Assembly (NCBI RefSeq): GCF_040359615.1 | Contig: NZ_CP132942.1 | Location: forward strand, 558,001 to 622,000 | Source: Tunturibacter psychrotolerans | GTDB taxonomy: Bacteria; Acidobacteriota; Terriglobia; Terriglobales; Acidobacteriaceae | Reading direction: 5' to 3' | DNA length: 64,000 nt | Part shown: piece after piece, positions 19,189-27,997 of the stretch | Position numbering within the stretch: the stretch's first letter is position 1 | Layout of the letters: each line of letters starts with the position of its first letter | The notes under the pieces: generated by a model | The model's database searches: none | The model's input: only the letters and a program-made list of their open reading frames with translations | What the model was told of the DNA's origin: nothing | Translations under genes and position numbers: made by a program

Positions 19189-20562
19189 TCACTTCTTCAG
19201 CGACTTCACCAGCTGCTTCCAATCCAACTCCGTCTGGTCAGCATAAGCCTCCGCAAACGCCGCAACTGCTTCATCAAACCGCGGCGATGTCCCCAGATAT
19301 CCCGCCACCATCGCACTATCTCCAGCCCGAGCATGCCCTCTCGCCAACATCTCCCCGCAAACGCCCGCATACTCCAATAGTCCAACCGACTTCAAATTCT
19401 CCAACTGAATCGAAGCCTTGTGATCGTTCAACTGCCTCACCAGATAATCCCTGCCGTCCATCGTCGTCCATCCTAGAAACGGATCCGACTGCAGCTGCAT
19501 CGCGCGCTCCCCATTCACCACTCTCTGTCCGTGGTGCTGCCTTGCTCTTCGCCCCTTCAACTCACCCTTCACATACGGCGCATACCCGGACGGAACCTCC
19601 TCCTTCACCTGCAGAAAAAGTGGATCCTTCGGCCCCTTGCCCTCCATATAGATCACGTAGTCCCGCAGCCCCACCGACCCTGTCCCCACAACCTTGAAAG
19701 CCACATCCATCGGCCTGTACTGCGCGAGAAAATGTCTTCGCTCCGGTTGCAAGCTCTGGGCATACAGAGTCAGCGCATCCACCACCTGCTCCGCAACACC
19801 CCCTGTCACCCGCTTCAAATTCGGAGGAATCGTCCGAAACACCCGCTCCGGCCTCTCCACCTGCTTCGCAACTTTGCCAGTCTTCACGCCCTTCTTCACA
19901 ACAGACTTTTGCTCCTCCACCTCAGTCAGCGTCAGCAGCGTATGCCTCGGCGTAGCTCGCTCGGCCATCAGCAAAATCCCCGCCACAGGCGACACCTGTC
20001 CCAGCCGATGCACCTGGTACCTCGCCACCTCCAGAACCGGCATCCTCGCGAACGCATGCATCTTCATCCGATACTGCTCCAGAAACACCGTCGCAGCCTC
20101 CCTGCAATGCAAGCTTTTCGCTCCCGCCCCACGTCCCGCCAGCACCAAACTCGTCGCCATCCGTTTCACGTCCCACTCGAACGGCGCCACAATCGTCTCG
20201 TCAAAATCGTTAATGTCGAAGACCAGCCGCCCATCCGGCGCCGCGAATGCCCCCAGGTTCCTCACATGCGCATCGCCGCAAAGCTGATTGCAGATCCCCG
20301 TGTTCTGCATCAGCGACAGGTCGTACGCCATCACCGGCACTGCCCCGCGAAAATATCCAAACGGCGACGCCGCCATCAACTGATTCTTCAGCGCCACCAG
20401 CGCAGGAACGCGCCCGCGCGTCGACACCTCCAGCAGCTTCAGCGGACTTTCCTTCCGCTGCTTCGCGGTCCACGTCCGATGATGCATACGCCGCATCTGT
20501 TTCCGCCGTTGCTGTCCAAAAACATAGCTCTCCTTCGCACTCACCGTTTGCGTAGTCTCCAT
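19189..20562 (-). CDS. DUF2252 family (kinase-like fold) protein
   Basis: About 457 aa. It shows the DUF2252 signature: KNQLMAASPFGYFRG, then NQLCGDAHVRNLGAFAAPDG (His/Asn pair like a phosphotransferase catalytic loop), then VFDINDFDETIVAPFEWDVKR (acidic metal-binding motif). This arrangement suggests a remote aminoglycoside-phosphotransferase/HipA-like fold; activity is unproven. I start at the ATG at 20562, preceded by GGAGGAG and GAGG, rather than 24 bp upstream. First gene of the operon with the monooxygenase; divergent from the AI-2E-type permease. Confidence 0.87.
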   Translation of the reverse strand: METTQTVSAKESYVFGQQRRKQMRRMHHRTWTAKQRKESPLKLLEVSTRGRVPALVALKNQLMAASPFGYFRGAVPVMAYDLSLMQNTGICNQLCGDAHVRNLGAFAAPDGRLVFDINDFDETIVAPFEWDVKRMATSLVLAGRGAGAKSLHCREAATVFLEQYRMKMHAFARMPVLEVARYQVHRLGQVSPVAGILLMAERATPRHTLLTLTEVEEQKSVVKKGVKTGKVAKQVERPERVFRTIPPNLKRVTGGVAEQVVDALTLYAQSLQPERRHFLAQYRPMDVAFKVVGTGSVGLRDYVIYMEGKGPKDPLFLQVKEEVPSGYAPYVKGELKGRRARQHHGQRVVNGERAMQLQSDPFLGWTTMDGRDYLVRQLNDHKASIQLENLKSVGLLEYAGVCGEMLARGHARAGDSAMVAGYLGTSPRFDEAVAAFAEAYADQTELDWKQLVKSLKK

Positions 20563-20636
20563 CCTCACTCCTCCACAAATCTGCAACCAAGAGTCTAGTC
20601 CACTCGCGTTGCAAATAACCGCCAGCGGTCAGCACC

Positions 20637-22532
20637 ATGATGTATTCTTGCCCGCATAAGCTCAGTCCATCCGGCAGCTTCCAACGAGGTCCCACAATTT
20701 CAATGCCCCGCGTTCGCACCCCCGAAATATCCCGGAATGAGCCCATGCTTCTGCTCGCGGTCATCGTCCTTATCCTCTACTTCGCGCGCGATCTCCTCAT
20801 CCCCCTCACCTTCGCGCTCACTCTCTCGTTCGTGTTGGCCCCGGCCGTCAGCCGCCTCGAGCGCCGACGCGTCCCACGCGTCCTTGCCGTCGCACTGACC
20901 TGCATCGTGGCTTTCATCGGCATCTTCAGCGTGGGCTATGTCGTCTCCCGCCAGCTTCTCAACGTAGCCAACGACCTCCCGGCCTATCGCCTCAACATCC
21001 AGCGCAAGATGGCCACCGTCCACTCTCCCGCCGAACAATCTCTCGAGAAAGCCTTCAACGCAGTTGAGGGCATCAGCGGCGACATCACCACAACTGCTCC
21101 GCCCACCGCTCTCCAGCAACCCCTGACACAGATTCAGCCTGTCCGCGTCGTCGACACCGACCGCTCCCAGCTTCAAGCCACCGCCGACCTCCTCATGCGC
21201 TTCCTCCGTCCCATCGGAACCGTAGGCGTCGTCATCGTCTTCTCCATCTACCTCCTCATGAAACGCGAGGAGCTGCGCCACCGCATTCTCCTGCTCGCAG
21301 GCATGGGACGCATCAACCTCATGACCCAGGCCCTGCAGGAGGCCGCCACCCGCATCAGCCAATACCTGCTCTTCCAGTTAGCGGTCAACGCAGCCTACGG
21401 CATCCTCTTCGGCGGAGGCCTCTATCTCATCGGCGTACCCGACGCCACCCTCTGGGGAGCCCTCGCCGGAATCCTCCGCATCGTCCCTTACGTCGGTACC
21501 GCCACCAGCCTCGCCCTTCCCCTCATCGTCTCGCTCGCCATCTCCACCACCTGGTTGCCGCCCATCCTCATCCTCGGCCTCTTCCTCGCGCTCGAACTCA
21601 CCGCCACCAACTTCGTCGAACCCTGGCTCTACAGCACCCGCACCGGCATCTCCTCCCTCGCCCTCCTCGCCATGGCTATCTTCTGGGCTCTCCTTTGGGG
21701 ATGGCCCGGCCTCATCCTCTCCACCCCGCTCACTGTCTGCATCGTCGTCCTCGGCCGCCACGTACCGCAGCTGTCCTTCCTCCACACCCTCCTAGGCACC
21801 GACGCCGAGCTCTCCGCCGAAGCCCTCTTCTACGAGCGCCTCCTCGCCATGGACCAGCAGGAAGCCCGCGCCGTCGCCAATCGATTCCTCGATGGCAAGC
21901 CCCTCGTCGAGCTCTACGACTCCGTCCTCATCCCCTCCCTCGCACTCGTCGAACAGGATCGTCACCAGGGCAACCTCGACGACAAGCGCTCCGACTTCTT
22001 CTTCCTCACCATCGGCGAAATCGTCGCCGAACTCACCGATTACCACCAGAAGGAGCCAGCCGACTCCGCCCCCACAACCCCACGACGCATCTCACGCCCC
22101 GTCGAAACCGACTTCGCCGTCGTCTGCATCTCCGTCAGCGATCAGGCCGACGAGCTCACCACCCTCATGCTCGGCCAGCTCATGGAGCGTGCCTCTCACC
22201 CTACCCTCCTCCTCTCCGCCGCCTCCGTTGCAGGCGAGATCCTCGACTCCCTCGCCGCCGAGCCCACCACCGTCGTCTTCATCTCGGCCCTCCCTCCCTT
22301 CGCCTTCTCCCAGGCCCGCGCCATCTGTCAGCGCGTCCGTTCTCACCTGCCCAACAACCGCATCGTCGTCGGCCTCTGGAACTCCCCCAGCGATCCCGAC
22401 CAGACCCCCGAACAACTCATCGAGCGCTTCGGCAGTGGCAAACCCAACACCATCGTGACCTCACTCGCCCAGGCCCTCCAGCAGGTCACGAACTGGCATC
22501 TCCAGCAATCGAGTCAGTTCATGCGCTTCTAA
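20637..22532 (+). CDS. AI-2E/PerM family permease with long C-terminal soluble extension
   Basis: The first ~360 residues are an AI-2E exporter/PerM-like membrane domain with about eight helices (EPMLLLAVIVLILYFARDLLIPL, then VVIVFSIYLLMKREELR, then IYLLMK-type loops and WGWPGLILSTPLTVCIVVLGRH). The family is usually about 350 aa; this protein is 631 aa at most. The extra ~250 residues form a helical LLGTDAELSAEALFYERLLAMD segment and an alpha/beta domain (VVCISVSDQADELTTLMLGQ, PTVVFISALPPFAFSQARAICQ, NNRIVVGLWNS) that resembles a cobalamin-binding Rossmann-like fold but lacks DxHxxG. The start is uncertain: 20637 or the ATG at 20703. Confidence 0.85.
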   Translation: MMYSCPHKLSPSGSFQRGPTISMPRVRTPEISRNEPMLLLAVIVLILYFARDLLIPLTFALTLSFVLAPAVSRLERRRVPRVLAVALTCIVAFIGIFSVGYVVSRQLLNVANDLPAYRLNIQRKMATVHSPAEQSLEKAFNAVEGISGDITTTAPPTALQQPLTQIQPVRVVDTDRSQLQATADLLMRFLRPIGTVGVVIVFSIYLLMKREELRHRILLLAGMGRINLMTQALQEAATRISQYLLFQLAVNAAYGILFGGGLYLIGVPDATLWGALAGILRIVPYVGTATSLALPLIVSLAISTTWLPPILILGLFLALELTATNFVEPWLYSTRTGISSLALLAMAIFWALLWGWPGLILSTPLTVCIVVLGRHVPQLSFLHTLLGTDAELSAEALFYERLLAMDQQEARAVANRFLDGKPLVELYDSVLIPSLALVEQDRHQGNLDDKRSDFFFLTIGEIVAELTDYHQKEPADSAPTTPRRISRPVETDFAVVCISVSDQADELTTLMLGQLMERASHPTLLLSAASVAGEILDSLAAEPTTVVFISALPPFAFSQARAICQRVRSHLPNNRIVVGLWNSPSDPDQTPEQLIERFGSGKPNTIVTSLAQALQQVTNWHLQQSSQFMRF

Positions 22533-22613
22533 ACGCCAGCCTGAACGCGAAGAAAGTCCAACCCGGCGCATGCTTTCAGACACGAAACGGAGTGTCCCCC
22601 TCAATAATCCAGC

Positions 22614-22619
22614 TAGAAT
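22614..22619 (+). promoter_or_regulatory. -10-like box TAGAAT, leaderless start
   Basis: TAGAAT lies 6 nt before the ATG of the PLP decarboxylase gene, and no ribosome-binding sequence is present. Initiation would fall at the A of the ATG. No clear -35. Confidence 0.45.
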
Positions 22620-22625
22620 CTCGCC

Positions 22626-24068
22626 ATGGAAGACAACCGTTCGACCTTTAGTTCTGTCCTGACGCTCGCGTTGGCCCATGCGCTCGATCACCTCTCCCCC
22701 GACGACCACCGTCCCGTGAACGCTCCCGCTTCGCTCGCCACCCTGCGTCAAAGACTCGACCTTCCTCTCAACGAAGCAGGCATGGGACCCAAGGTAGTCC
22801 TCAACGATCTCGTCTCAGGCGTCGATGGCGGCATCATCGACTCCGCCGGAGGCCGCTTCTACGGCTGGGTCATCGGAGGCTCACTCCCCGCTGCTCTCGC
22901 TGCCGACTGGCTCACCTCGACCTGGGATCAAAACGCCGGCCTCTTCGCCTGCTCCCCCGCAGCAGCCGTCGTCGAGGAGACAGCAGGCCGATGGCTAAAA
23001 GAGCTTCTCCATCTCCCCACCTCCGCCAGCTTCGCCTTCGTCACCGGCGCTCAGATGGCCCACACCACCTGCCTCGCAGCCGCCCGACACGCTCTTCTCG
23101 CGCGCAATCACTGGGACGTCGAGCAGAATGGTCTCTCCGGCTCTCCCACCATCCGCATCCTCACCAGCACCGAGAAACACGGCACCGTCAACCGCGCCGT
23201 TCGCCTTCTCGGTCTCGGCGAAAAAAACATCACCACGCTCCCCGCCGACCCCGACGGCCGCCTCTCCGAAGAATCGCTCAGACAAGCCCTCGAAGCCGAA
23301 CCCACCACCCCCACCATCGTCGTCCTTCAAGCCGGCGACCTAAACCTCGGCGCCTTCGACAACTTCGCCACCCTCATCCCTCTCGCAAAAAAACACAACG
23401 CCTGGGTTCACGTCGACGGAGCCTTCGGTCTCTGGGCCGCTGCAAGCCCGAGCCTCCGCCATCTCCTCGAAGGCGTCGAAGCTGCCGACTCATGGGTCGT
23501 CGACGGTCACAAGTGGCTCAACGTCCCCTACGACTCCGGCTACGCCTTCGTGGCCGATCGAGCTGCCCACCGCGCCTCCTTCGCCTACCACGCCACCTAC
23601 CTCACCCACGACGAGAACAACGCCCGCGACCAGATGGACTGGAACCCTGAATTCTCACGTCGCGCCCGCGCCTTCGCAACCTACGCCGCCATCAGGCAAC
23701 TAGGAATCTCCGGCGTAACCGACCTGATCGATCGAACCTGCACCCACGCAAACGCAATCGTCACCCGCATTGGCGCTCTCCCCAACGCCGAGATCCTCGG
23801 GACGCCTCAAATCAACCAGGGCCTCCTCCGCTTTCACCATCCCAACCCCGAAGCCACCGAGCAGGATCACGACGCCTTCACCAACCGCGTCATCGCCGAA
23901 ATCCTAGCCACCGGCGAAGCCTTCTTCACCGGCACAACGTGGCGAGGCCTCCGAGCCATGCGCGTCAGCGTCTGCAACTGGCAGACCTCCTCCACAGATG
24001 TGAATCGGGTCTGCCGCTGCGTCTCAAAAGTTCTCGAAAAAATGTCCGCGAACGAGCGAACTAATTAA
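22626..24068 (+). CDS. Group II PLP-dependent amino acid decarboxylase-like protein
   Basis: A 480-aa fold-type I PLP enzyme of the aromatic-amino-acid/glutamate decarboxylase type. Features: FYGWVIGGSLPAALAADWL, the cofactor-stacking region VTGAQMAHTTCLAAARH, the Asp that holds the pyridine nitrogen in AWVHVDGAFGLWAA, and the Schiff-base Lys at about residue 296 in VVDGHKWLNVPYD. Substrate is unknown; aromatic amino acids, glutamate or aspartate are all possible for the family. Its stop overlaps the convergent CADD gene by 8 bp, so the two are not co-transcribed. Confidence 0.88.
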   Translation: MEDNRSTFSSVLTLALAHALDHLSPDDHRPVNAPASLATLRQRLDLPLNEAGMGPKVVLNDLVSGVDGGIIDSAGGRFYGWVIGGSLPAALAADWLTSTWDQNAGLFACSPAAAVVEETAGRWLKELLHLPTSASFAFVTGAQMAHTTCLAAARHALLARNHWDVEQNGLSGSPTIRILTSTEKHGTVNRAVRLLGLGEKNITTLPADPDGRLSEESLRQALEAEPTTPTIVVLQAGDLNLGAFDNFATLIPLAKKHNAWVHVDGAFGLWAAASPSLRHLLEGVEAADSWVVDGHKWLNVPYDSGYAFVADRAAHRASFAYHATYLTHDENNARDQMDWNPEFSRRARAFATYAAIRQLGISGVTDLIDRTCTHANAIVTRIGALPNAEILGTPQINQGLLRFHHPNPEATEQDHDAFTNRVIAEILATGEAFFTGTTWRGLRAMRVSVCNWQTSSTDVNRVCRCVSKVLEKMSANERTN

Positions 24069-24768
24069 CCGAAGTCCGCTGCCGCTCCACGCCATCCAGA
24101 GCAACCCAAAGCGCCTTCGCCGCACGCTCTCCAGCCGCCAGCACAGCCTCTTCATCCTCGGGCGCACCCGCAAGCTGCTTATCGATCAACTCGCGCCACA
24201 CACTAGCATGCGCAACATCGGCCGTCTGATGCAGCGTGAAGTAACGCGCCGCCGCACCCTCGGTCCCATAATGCTCCGCCAACCCTTCAGCCTTGGTCGT
24301 CGCAATCGCCGGCACCTTCGACTCATACGCATACAGCGCCGCCATCGCAGCCGAAGCCTTCTCCTCCTGCATCAGCTCACGAAACGTCGCCATCAGCGCC
24401 GTCATCTCAGGCTGCACCGCACGCCCTTCAACTTCCCCACGCGAAGCACCCATCCGTGCAGCAAAATCCATCCACAAATCGCTATGCGCACGAGCCGTCG
24501 CCGCATCCACGCCCTCTTCTTCAGCAAGGTTGCGCAATACCTCACGCCGCATCTCCCCATCCGGCAGCCGCGAGTGCAGCGCGCTCAGATAAGTCGGAAA
24601 CGCCGACACATGATGCCAGTACTCCGCCGCATACTCCCGCAGATCCTCGCGCGTCAACTCACCCTTCGACCACGCCTGATAAAACGGGTGCTGCAACAGG
24701 TTGAACGGCGCAACGCGCTCCTCGAAACGGCTCCAGAACCCAGCATTCCTCGAAATCGTCAAAGACAT
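24061..24768 (-). CDS. CADD-type dimetal p-aminobenzoate synthase (heme-oxygenase-like fold)
   Basis: A 235-aa helical protein closely resembling Chlamydia trachomatis CT610/CADD, reported to make p-aminobenzoate for folate by oxidising its own tyrosine. From memory of CT610, the equivalents here are: metal ligands E84, H95, E149, H180, D184, H187 (the last three in LHQTADVAHAS); sacrificial Tyr as Y30 in HPFYQAWSKGELT; second Tyr as Y46; amino-donor Lys as K159 in KVPAIATTK. The AAEYWHHVSAFPTYLSALHSR block is nearly the chlamydial one. The ATG at 24768 has GGAG 7 nt upstream. folK lies one gene upstream on the same strand. Confidence 0.9.
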   Translation of the reverse strand: MSLTISRNAGFWSRFEERVAPFNLLQHPFYQAWSKGELTREDLREYAAEYWHHVSAFPTYLSALHSRLPDGEMRREVLRNLAEEEGVDAATARAHSDLWMDFAARMGASRGEVEGRAVQPEMTALMATFRELMQEEKASAAMAALYAYESKVPAIATTKAEGLAEHYGTEGAAARYFTLHQTADVAHASVWRELIDKQLAGAPEDEEAVLAAGERAAKALWVALDGVERQRTSVN

Positions 24769-24903
24769 AATCAAGCTCCAATCAAAAAATTGCGCGCAGC
24801 AGAACCATACGTTGCGCTGCTGTCAGTGTACCGCGCCCCCAGCCGTCACGTAGATCCACATGCGGAAATCTACTCCCCGCCAATCCCATCTACGAACCAG
24901 AAC

Positions 24904-27321
24904 TCACTCAGCCCGAAGAGCCTCCGTCGGATCCACCGAAGCCGCACGCCGCGCCGGAATCACCGCAGCCACCACTGCTATCAGAACAACTCCACCAACC
25001 GTTATCACGACCGACGCAGGATCGAGGCTACTCGTCCCAAACAGCAACCCCCGCACCACACGCGCAACCGCAAACGCCACCACTCCCCCAGCAACCAGCC
25101 CAAACACAACAGGCCACGCAATCTGACCAAGCACCAGCCGCACCACATCTCCACGCGTCGCCCCAACCGCGATCCGAACCCCAATCTCCCGCGTCCGCTG
25201 CGCAATCGAGTAAGACAGCACGCCATACATCCCAACACCGGTCAGCATCAGCGCCAGCAGCGCAAACACATCCAGCAGAATCGCCGTCACCCTCTGTCGC
25301 GCCACCGTGTCCGACAGCACCTCATCCATCGTCTGCACGTGATAGATCGGCTGAGTCGGATCGATCTCATGCACCGCCTCACGCACCGCCGACACCACAC
25401 TCTCCGGAGCAAGCTGCGTTCGCACCAGCACCACCGCGTGCGTTCCAAATCCCGGCATATACATCACCGGCTCCGCCTCCGCACTCACGCCCACCTCACG
25501 CGCATTCGACACCACACCATAGATCGGAAACTTCTCCGGCTTCGGATCCAGCACTCCCAGCAGAAGAGTCGTCTCCACCGGATCTCGGCCAGCCAAATAC
25601 CGATCCACAAACGCCTGATTCACAACAAACAGAGCCGTACCCTTCTCAAGATCCTTCTGCTCAAACAGCCGTCCCTGTCGCAGCCCAAGCCCCATCGTCT
25701 TGAAGTAGTCAGGACTCACCGTGCGAAGCTGCGCAAACGGAAACGTCCCCGCCGCCGGCTTTGGCGCTCCCGCAATCAGGAAGCGCGACATCGAAAGCGA
25801 ACTCTTCAGTGGAATCTGCGTTGTACTCGCAACCGACAAAACTCCCGGCACACGTCCCACCTTCTCCAGAAGCTGTCCATAAAACCGATTCGTCTCCGGC
25901 GTCTCGTCCTGATACCTCGGCTCCGGCAGCGTTATCTCGAAGCTAAGCAGATGATCTGTACGAAATCCGGGATCGACCGCCGCAAGTCTCTGAAAGCTGC
26001 GCAGCAATATCGCGCCAAGAAACAGCACCACCACCGCGAAGGCAATCTCAACTCCCATCAACAGGCTCTTACTCCGTCGCCCCGTGCTGCTCTGGTCTCC
26101 CGGCCGTAGCGCATCCACCAACTCACGTGGCCGCTTCATCACCGGCAACAACCCAAACACAAGTGCCATCAGCGTACACACGCCAAACGTCACCAGCAGC
26201 ACCGGCACGCTCAATCGGATCGACTGAATCAGCCCATGGTCTACCCCGGCGGTATGCGACAGCGCAACCCGCAACAACGGCAGCGTCACCGCAGCAAAGG
26301 CCGTCCCCAACCCACCGCCAAGCACACAAAGTATCAACGTCATCGTCAACGACTGGCCAAACAACCGACCTCCACTGGCTCCGAGCGCCTGCCGAATCGC
26401 AATCTGACGACGGTCCGCAGCAGCTCTTACCATCAGCAGGTTCGCAACATTCGCGCACGCAATCAGCAGCACCAGCACCACCGAACCCATCAGGCTTAAC
26501 ATCGCAGGACGCAGCGCTCCGACAAGCTGCTCACGCAAAGGCCGCAGCACCACGCCCACCGATCCATTCGTAGCCGGATAACTCAGCGCCAAACCTCCAG
26601 CCACCGTCTGCATATCCGCCCGCGCCTCCGCCACCGAAACCCCAGGTCGCAGCCGTCCCAGCACATTCACCGTATGCCACACCCGCGACTCCTGCTCCTC
26701 CTTGCTCAACAACGAGAGCGGAAGCCACACCTCGCCCTCCGCAGGAAACGCAGCACCCGCAGCCAACACGCCAATCACGGTATAGGCCGCGCCATTCAAA
26801 TCGACCGTGCGCCCAATCACACCACGGTCGCGACCAAAGTATCGTTGCCAGGCGTCCGCGCTCAGCACCACAACATGGTTGTTCCCCGCACTGTCATCCT
26901 GCTCCACAAACGTGCGGCCAAGCTGCGGCGTCGCACCCAGAAGCGAAAAGAAATTTCCCGACGCCAGCACCTTGCGCACCTGCTCAGCCCGGCCATCGAC
27001 AACCAGTGACATCGTCTCCGGCCCTCTCGTAGCGTAAGCCGACACCTGCTCAAAACTCTTTTGCTGCCGCTTCCAATCCAGATAGTCAGGAAACGTGACC
27101 TCAGCCCCGGCCACTACCTGCGGATGCGTCTCATAGATCCCCACGACGCGATCCGCACTCTGAAACGGCAGCGACTTCAGCAGGAGCGCATACACCGCGC
27201 TAAAAATCGCCGCATTCGCCCCGATCCCCAAAGCAAGCGTAAGCACCGCCGCAACAGTGAATCCCGGCGCTCTACCCAACTGCCGCACCGCATAGCGAAT
27301 ATCGCTGAACAAATTGTCCAT
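24904..27321 (-). CDS. Acidobacterial duplicated orphan permease (ADOP, MacB/FtsX type)
   Basis: An 805-aa permease in two repeated halves: membrane helix (APGFTVAAVLTLALGIGANAAIFS), MacB-like periplasmic core, FtsX helices near 270-400, then a second helix and core (about 420-650) and a second FtsX block near 680-800 ending TQRTREIGVRIAVGATRGDVVR and ALRAE. The start MDNLFSDIRYAVRQLGRAPGFT is the diagnostic ADOP opening. These proteins are amplified in Acidobacteria and usually lack a linked ATPase, as here. Role unknown; lipoprotein or peptide extrusion or mechanotransmission is possible. It separates CADD from folK. Confidence 0.93.
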   Translation of the reverse strand: MDNLFSDIRYAVRQLGRAPGFTVAAVLTLALGIGANAAIFSAVYALLLKSLPFQSADRVVGIYETHPQVVAGAEVTFPDYLDWKRQQKSFEQVSAYATRGPETMSLVVDGRAEQVRKVLASGNFFSLLGATPQLGRTFVEQDDSAGNNHVVVLSADAWQRYFGRDRGVIGRTVDLNGAAYTVIGVLAAGAAFPAEGEVWLPLSLLSKEEQESRVWHTVNVLGRLRPGVSVAEARADMQTVAGGLALSYPATNGSVGVVLRPLREQLVGALRPAMLSLMGSVVLVLLIACANVANLLMVRAAADRRQIAIRQALGASGGRLFGQSLTMTLILCVLGGGLGTAFAAVTLPLLRVALSHTAGVDHGLIQSIRLSVPVLLVTFGVCTLMALVFGLLPVMKRPRELVDALRPGDQSSTGRRSKSLLMGVEIAFAVVVLFLGAILLRSFQRLAAVDPGFRTDHLLSFEITLPEPRYQDETPETNRFYGQLLEKVGRVPGVLSVASTTQIPLKSSLSMSRFLIAGAPKPAAGTFPFAQLRTVSPDYFKTMGLGLRQGRLFEQKDLEKGTALFVVNQAFVDRYLAGRDPVETTLLLGVLDPKPEKFPIYGVVSNAREVGVSAEAEPVMYMPGFGTHAVVLVRTQLAPESVVSAVREAVHEIDPTQPIYHVQTMDEVLSDTVARQRVTAILLDVFALLALMLTGVGMYGVLSYSIAQRTREIGVRIAVGATRGDVVRLVLGQIAWPVVFGLVAGGVVAFAVARVVRGLLFGTSSLDPASVVITVGGVVLIAVVAAVIPARRAASVDPTEALRAE

Positions 27322-27415
27322 AGGGGGTGTCCGTCCTTGTCAGGTAGACGAGAGGACTAACCCATAGTCACGCGAAACAAAAAAATCGGTGCAAGCAAGC
27401 TCAGTCCCAACGAAC

Positions 27416-27901
27416 CTACACCCGCTCCAGCAGCTCCCCCACCGTCAGCCCCAGCACAGGATGCACCCACTCCGGCGCAATCTCCTTGAGCGGCTCAAGC
27501 ACAAACCGGCGCTCCTGCATTGCAGGATGCGGCAACGTCAGCTCCTCTGTCTCCATCACCACATCGCCCCACTCTCGATCGGCGTAAAGCAGCAGATCCA
27601 GATCAATCACCCGAGGCCCCTTCGCCACCGACGCCGCCCGGTCCCGACCCATCGCCCGTTCCACGGTAAGCAGCTCGCGCAGCAAAGCGACCGGCTCTAA
27701 ATCGGTCTCAAGCAGTAAAGTCCCGTTGAGAAACCTCGGCTGCTCCACAACTCCCTCCGGCTCCGTATCGTAAAACGAAGAGACCCCGGTCACCTCACCC
27801 AACTCCGCAATCAATCCGACGGCCTGCTCAAGATTCGCCTGGCGGTCTCCAAAGTCAGAATCAAGATTTGACCCCAACGCAATCGCTGCGACAGCCTTCA
27901 T
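27416..27901 (-). CDS. folK: 6-hydroxymethyl-dihydropterin pyrophosphokinase (HPPK)
   Basis: Transfers pyrophosphate from ATP to 6-hydroxymethyl-7,8-dihydropterin, the step before condensation with p-aminobenzoate. The 161-aa protein has AIALGSNLDSDFGDRQANLEQ at the start, FYDTEPEGVVEQPRFLNG, and the HPPK signature RDRAASVAKGPRVIDLDLLLYA with its metal-binding Asp pair, then LTLPHPAMQERRFVLEPL. I start at the ATG at 27901 (AGGTGG 8 nt upstream); a longer 5' extension with CGCC repeats is not family-like. Its product meets the CADD product in dihydropteroate synthesis. Confidence 0.96.
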   Translation of the reverse strand: MKAVAAIALGSNLDSDFGDRQANLEQAVGLIAELGEVTGVSSFYDTEPEGVVEQPRFLNGTLLLETDLEPVALLRELLTVERAMGRDRAASVAKGPRVIDLDLLLYADREWGDVVMETEELTLPHPAMQERRFVLEPLKEIAPEWVHPVLGLTVGELLERV

Positions 27902-27928
27902 CCATGCACCACCTGAAAACAGTGCGCA

Positions 27929-27959
27929 GCAGCCACACAAATCACCACATCTTCACCAC
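27929..27959 (-). repeat. GTGGTG-type intergenic element, copy 1
   Basis: On the minus strand this 31-bp block starts GTGGTGAAGATGTGGTGATT and ends TTGTGTGGCTGC. It aligns to 62766-62796 with about six mismatches. It belongs to a GTGGTG-rich stretch running to about 27990, between lpxC and folK. Too irregular for a simple microsatellite. Confidence 0.5.
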
Positions 27960-27997
27960 AATCCACCATCACCCAACCACGCATTTTCACCACAGAA

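Noticed and set aside
22626..24768. PLP decarboxylase and CADD as one pathway unit
   Set aside because: They are convergent with overlapping stops, so no operon; a functional link is not supported by the sequence.
24208..26109. 633-codon plus-strand frame opposite CADD and the orphan permease
   Set aside because: Extremely Arg/His/Gln-rich, no start signal, opposite two well-supported genes.
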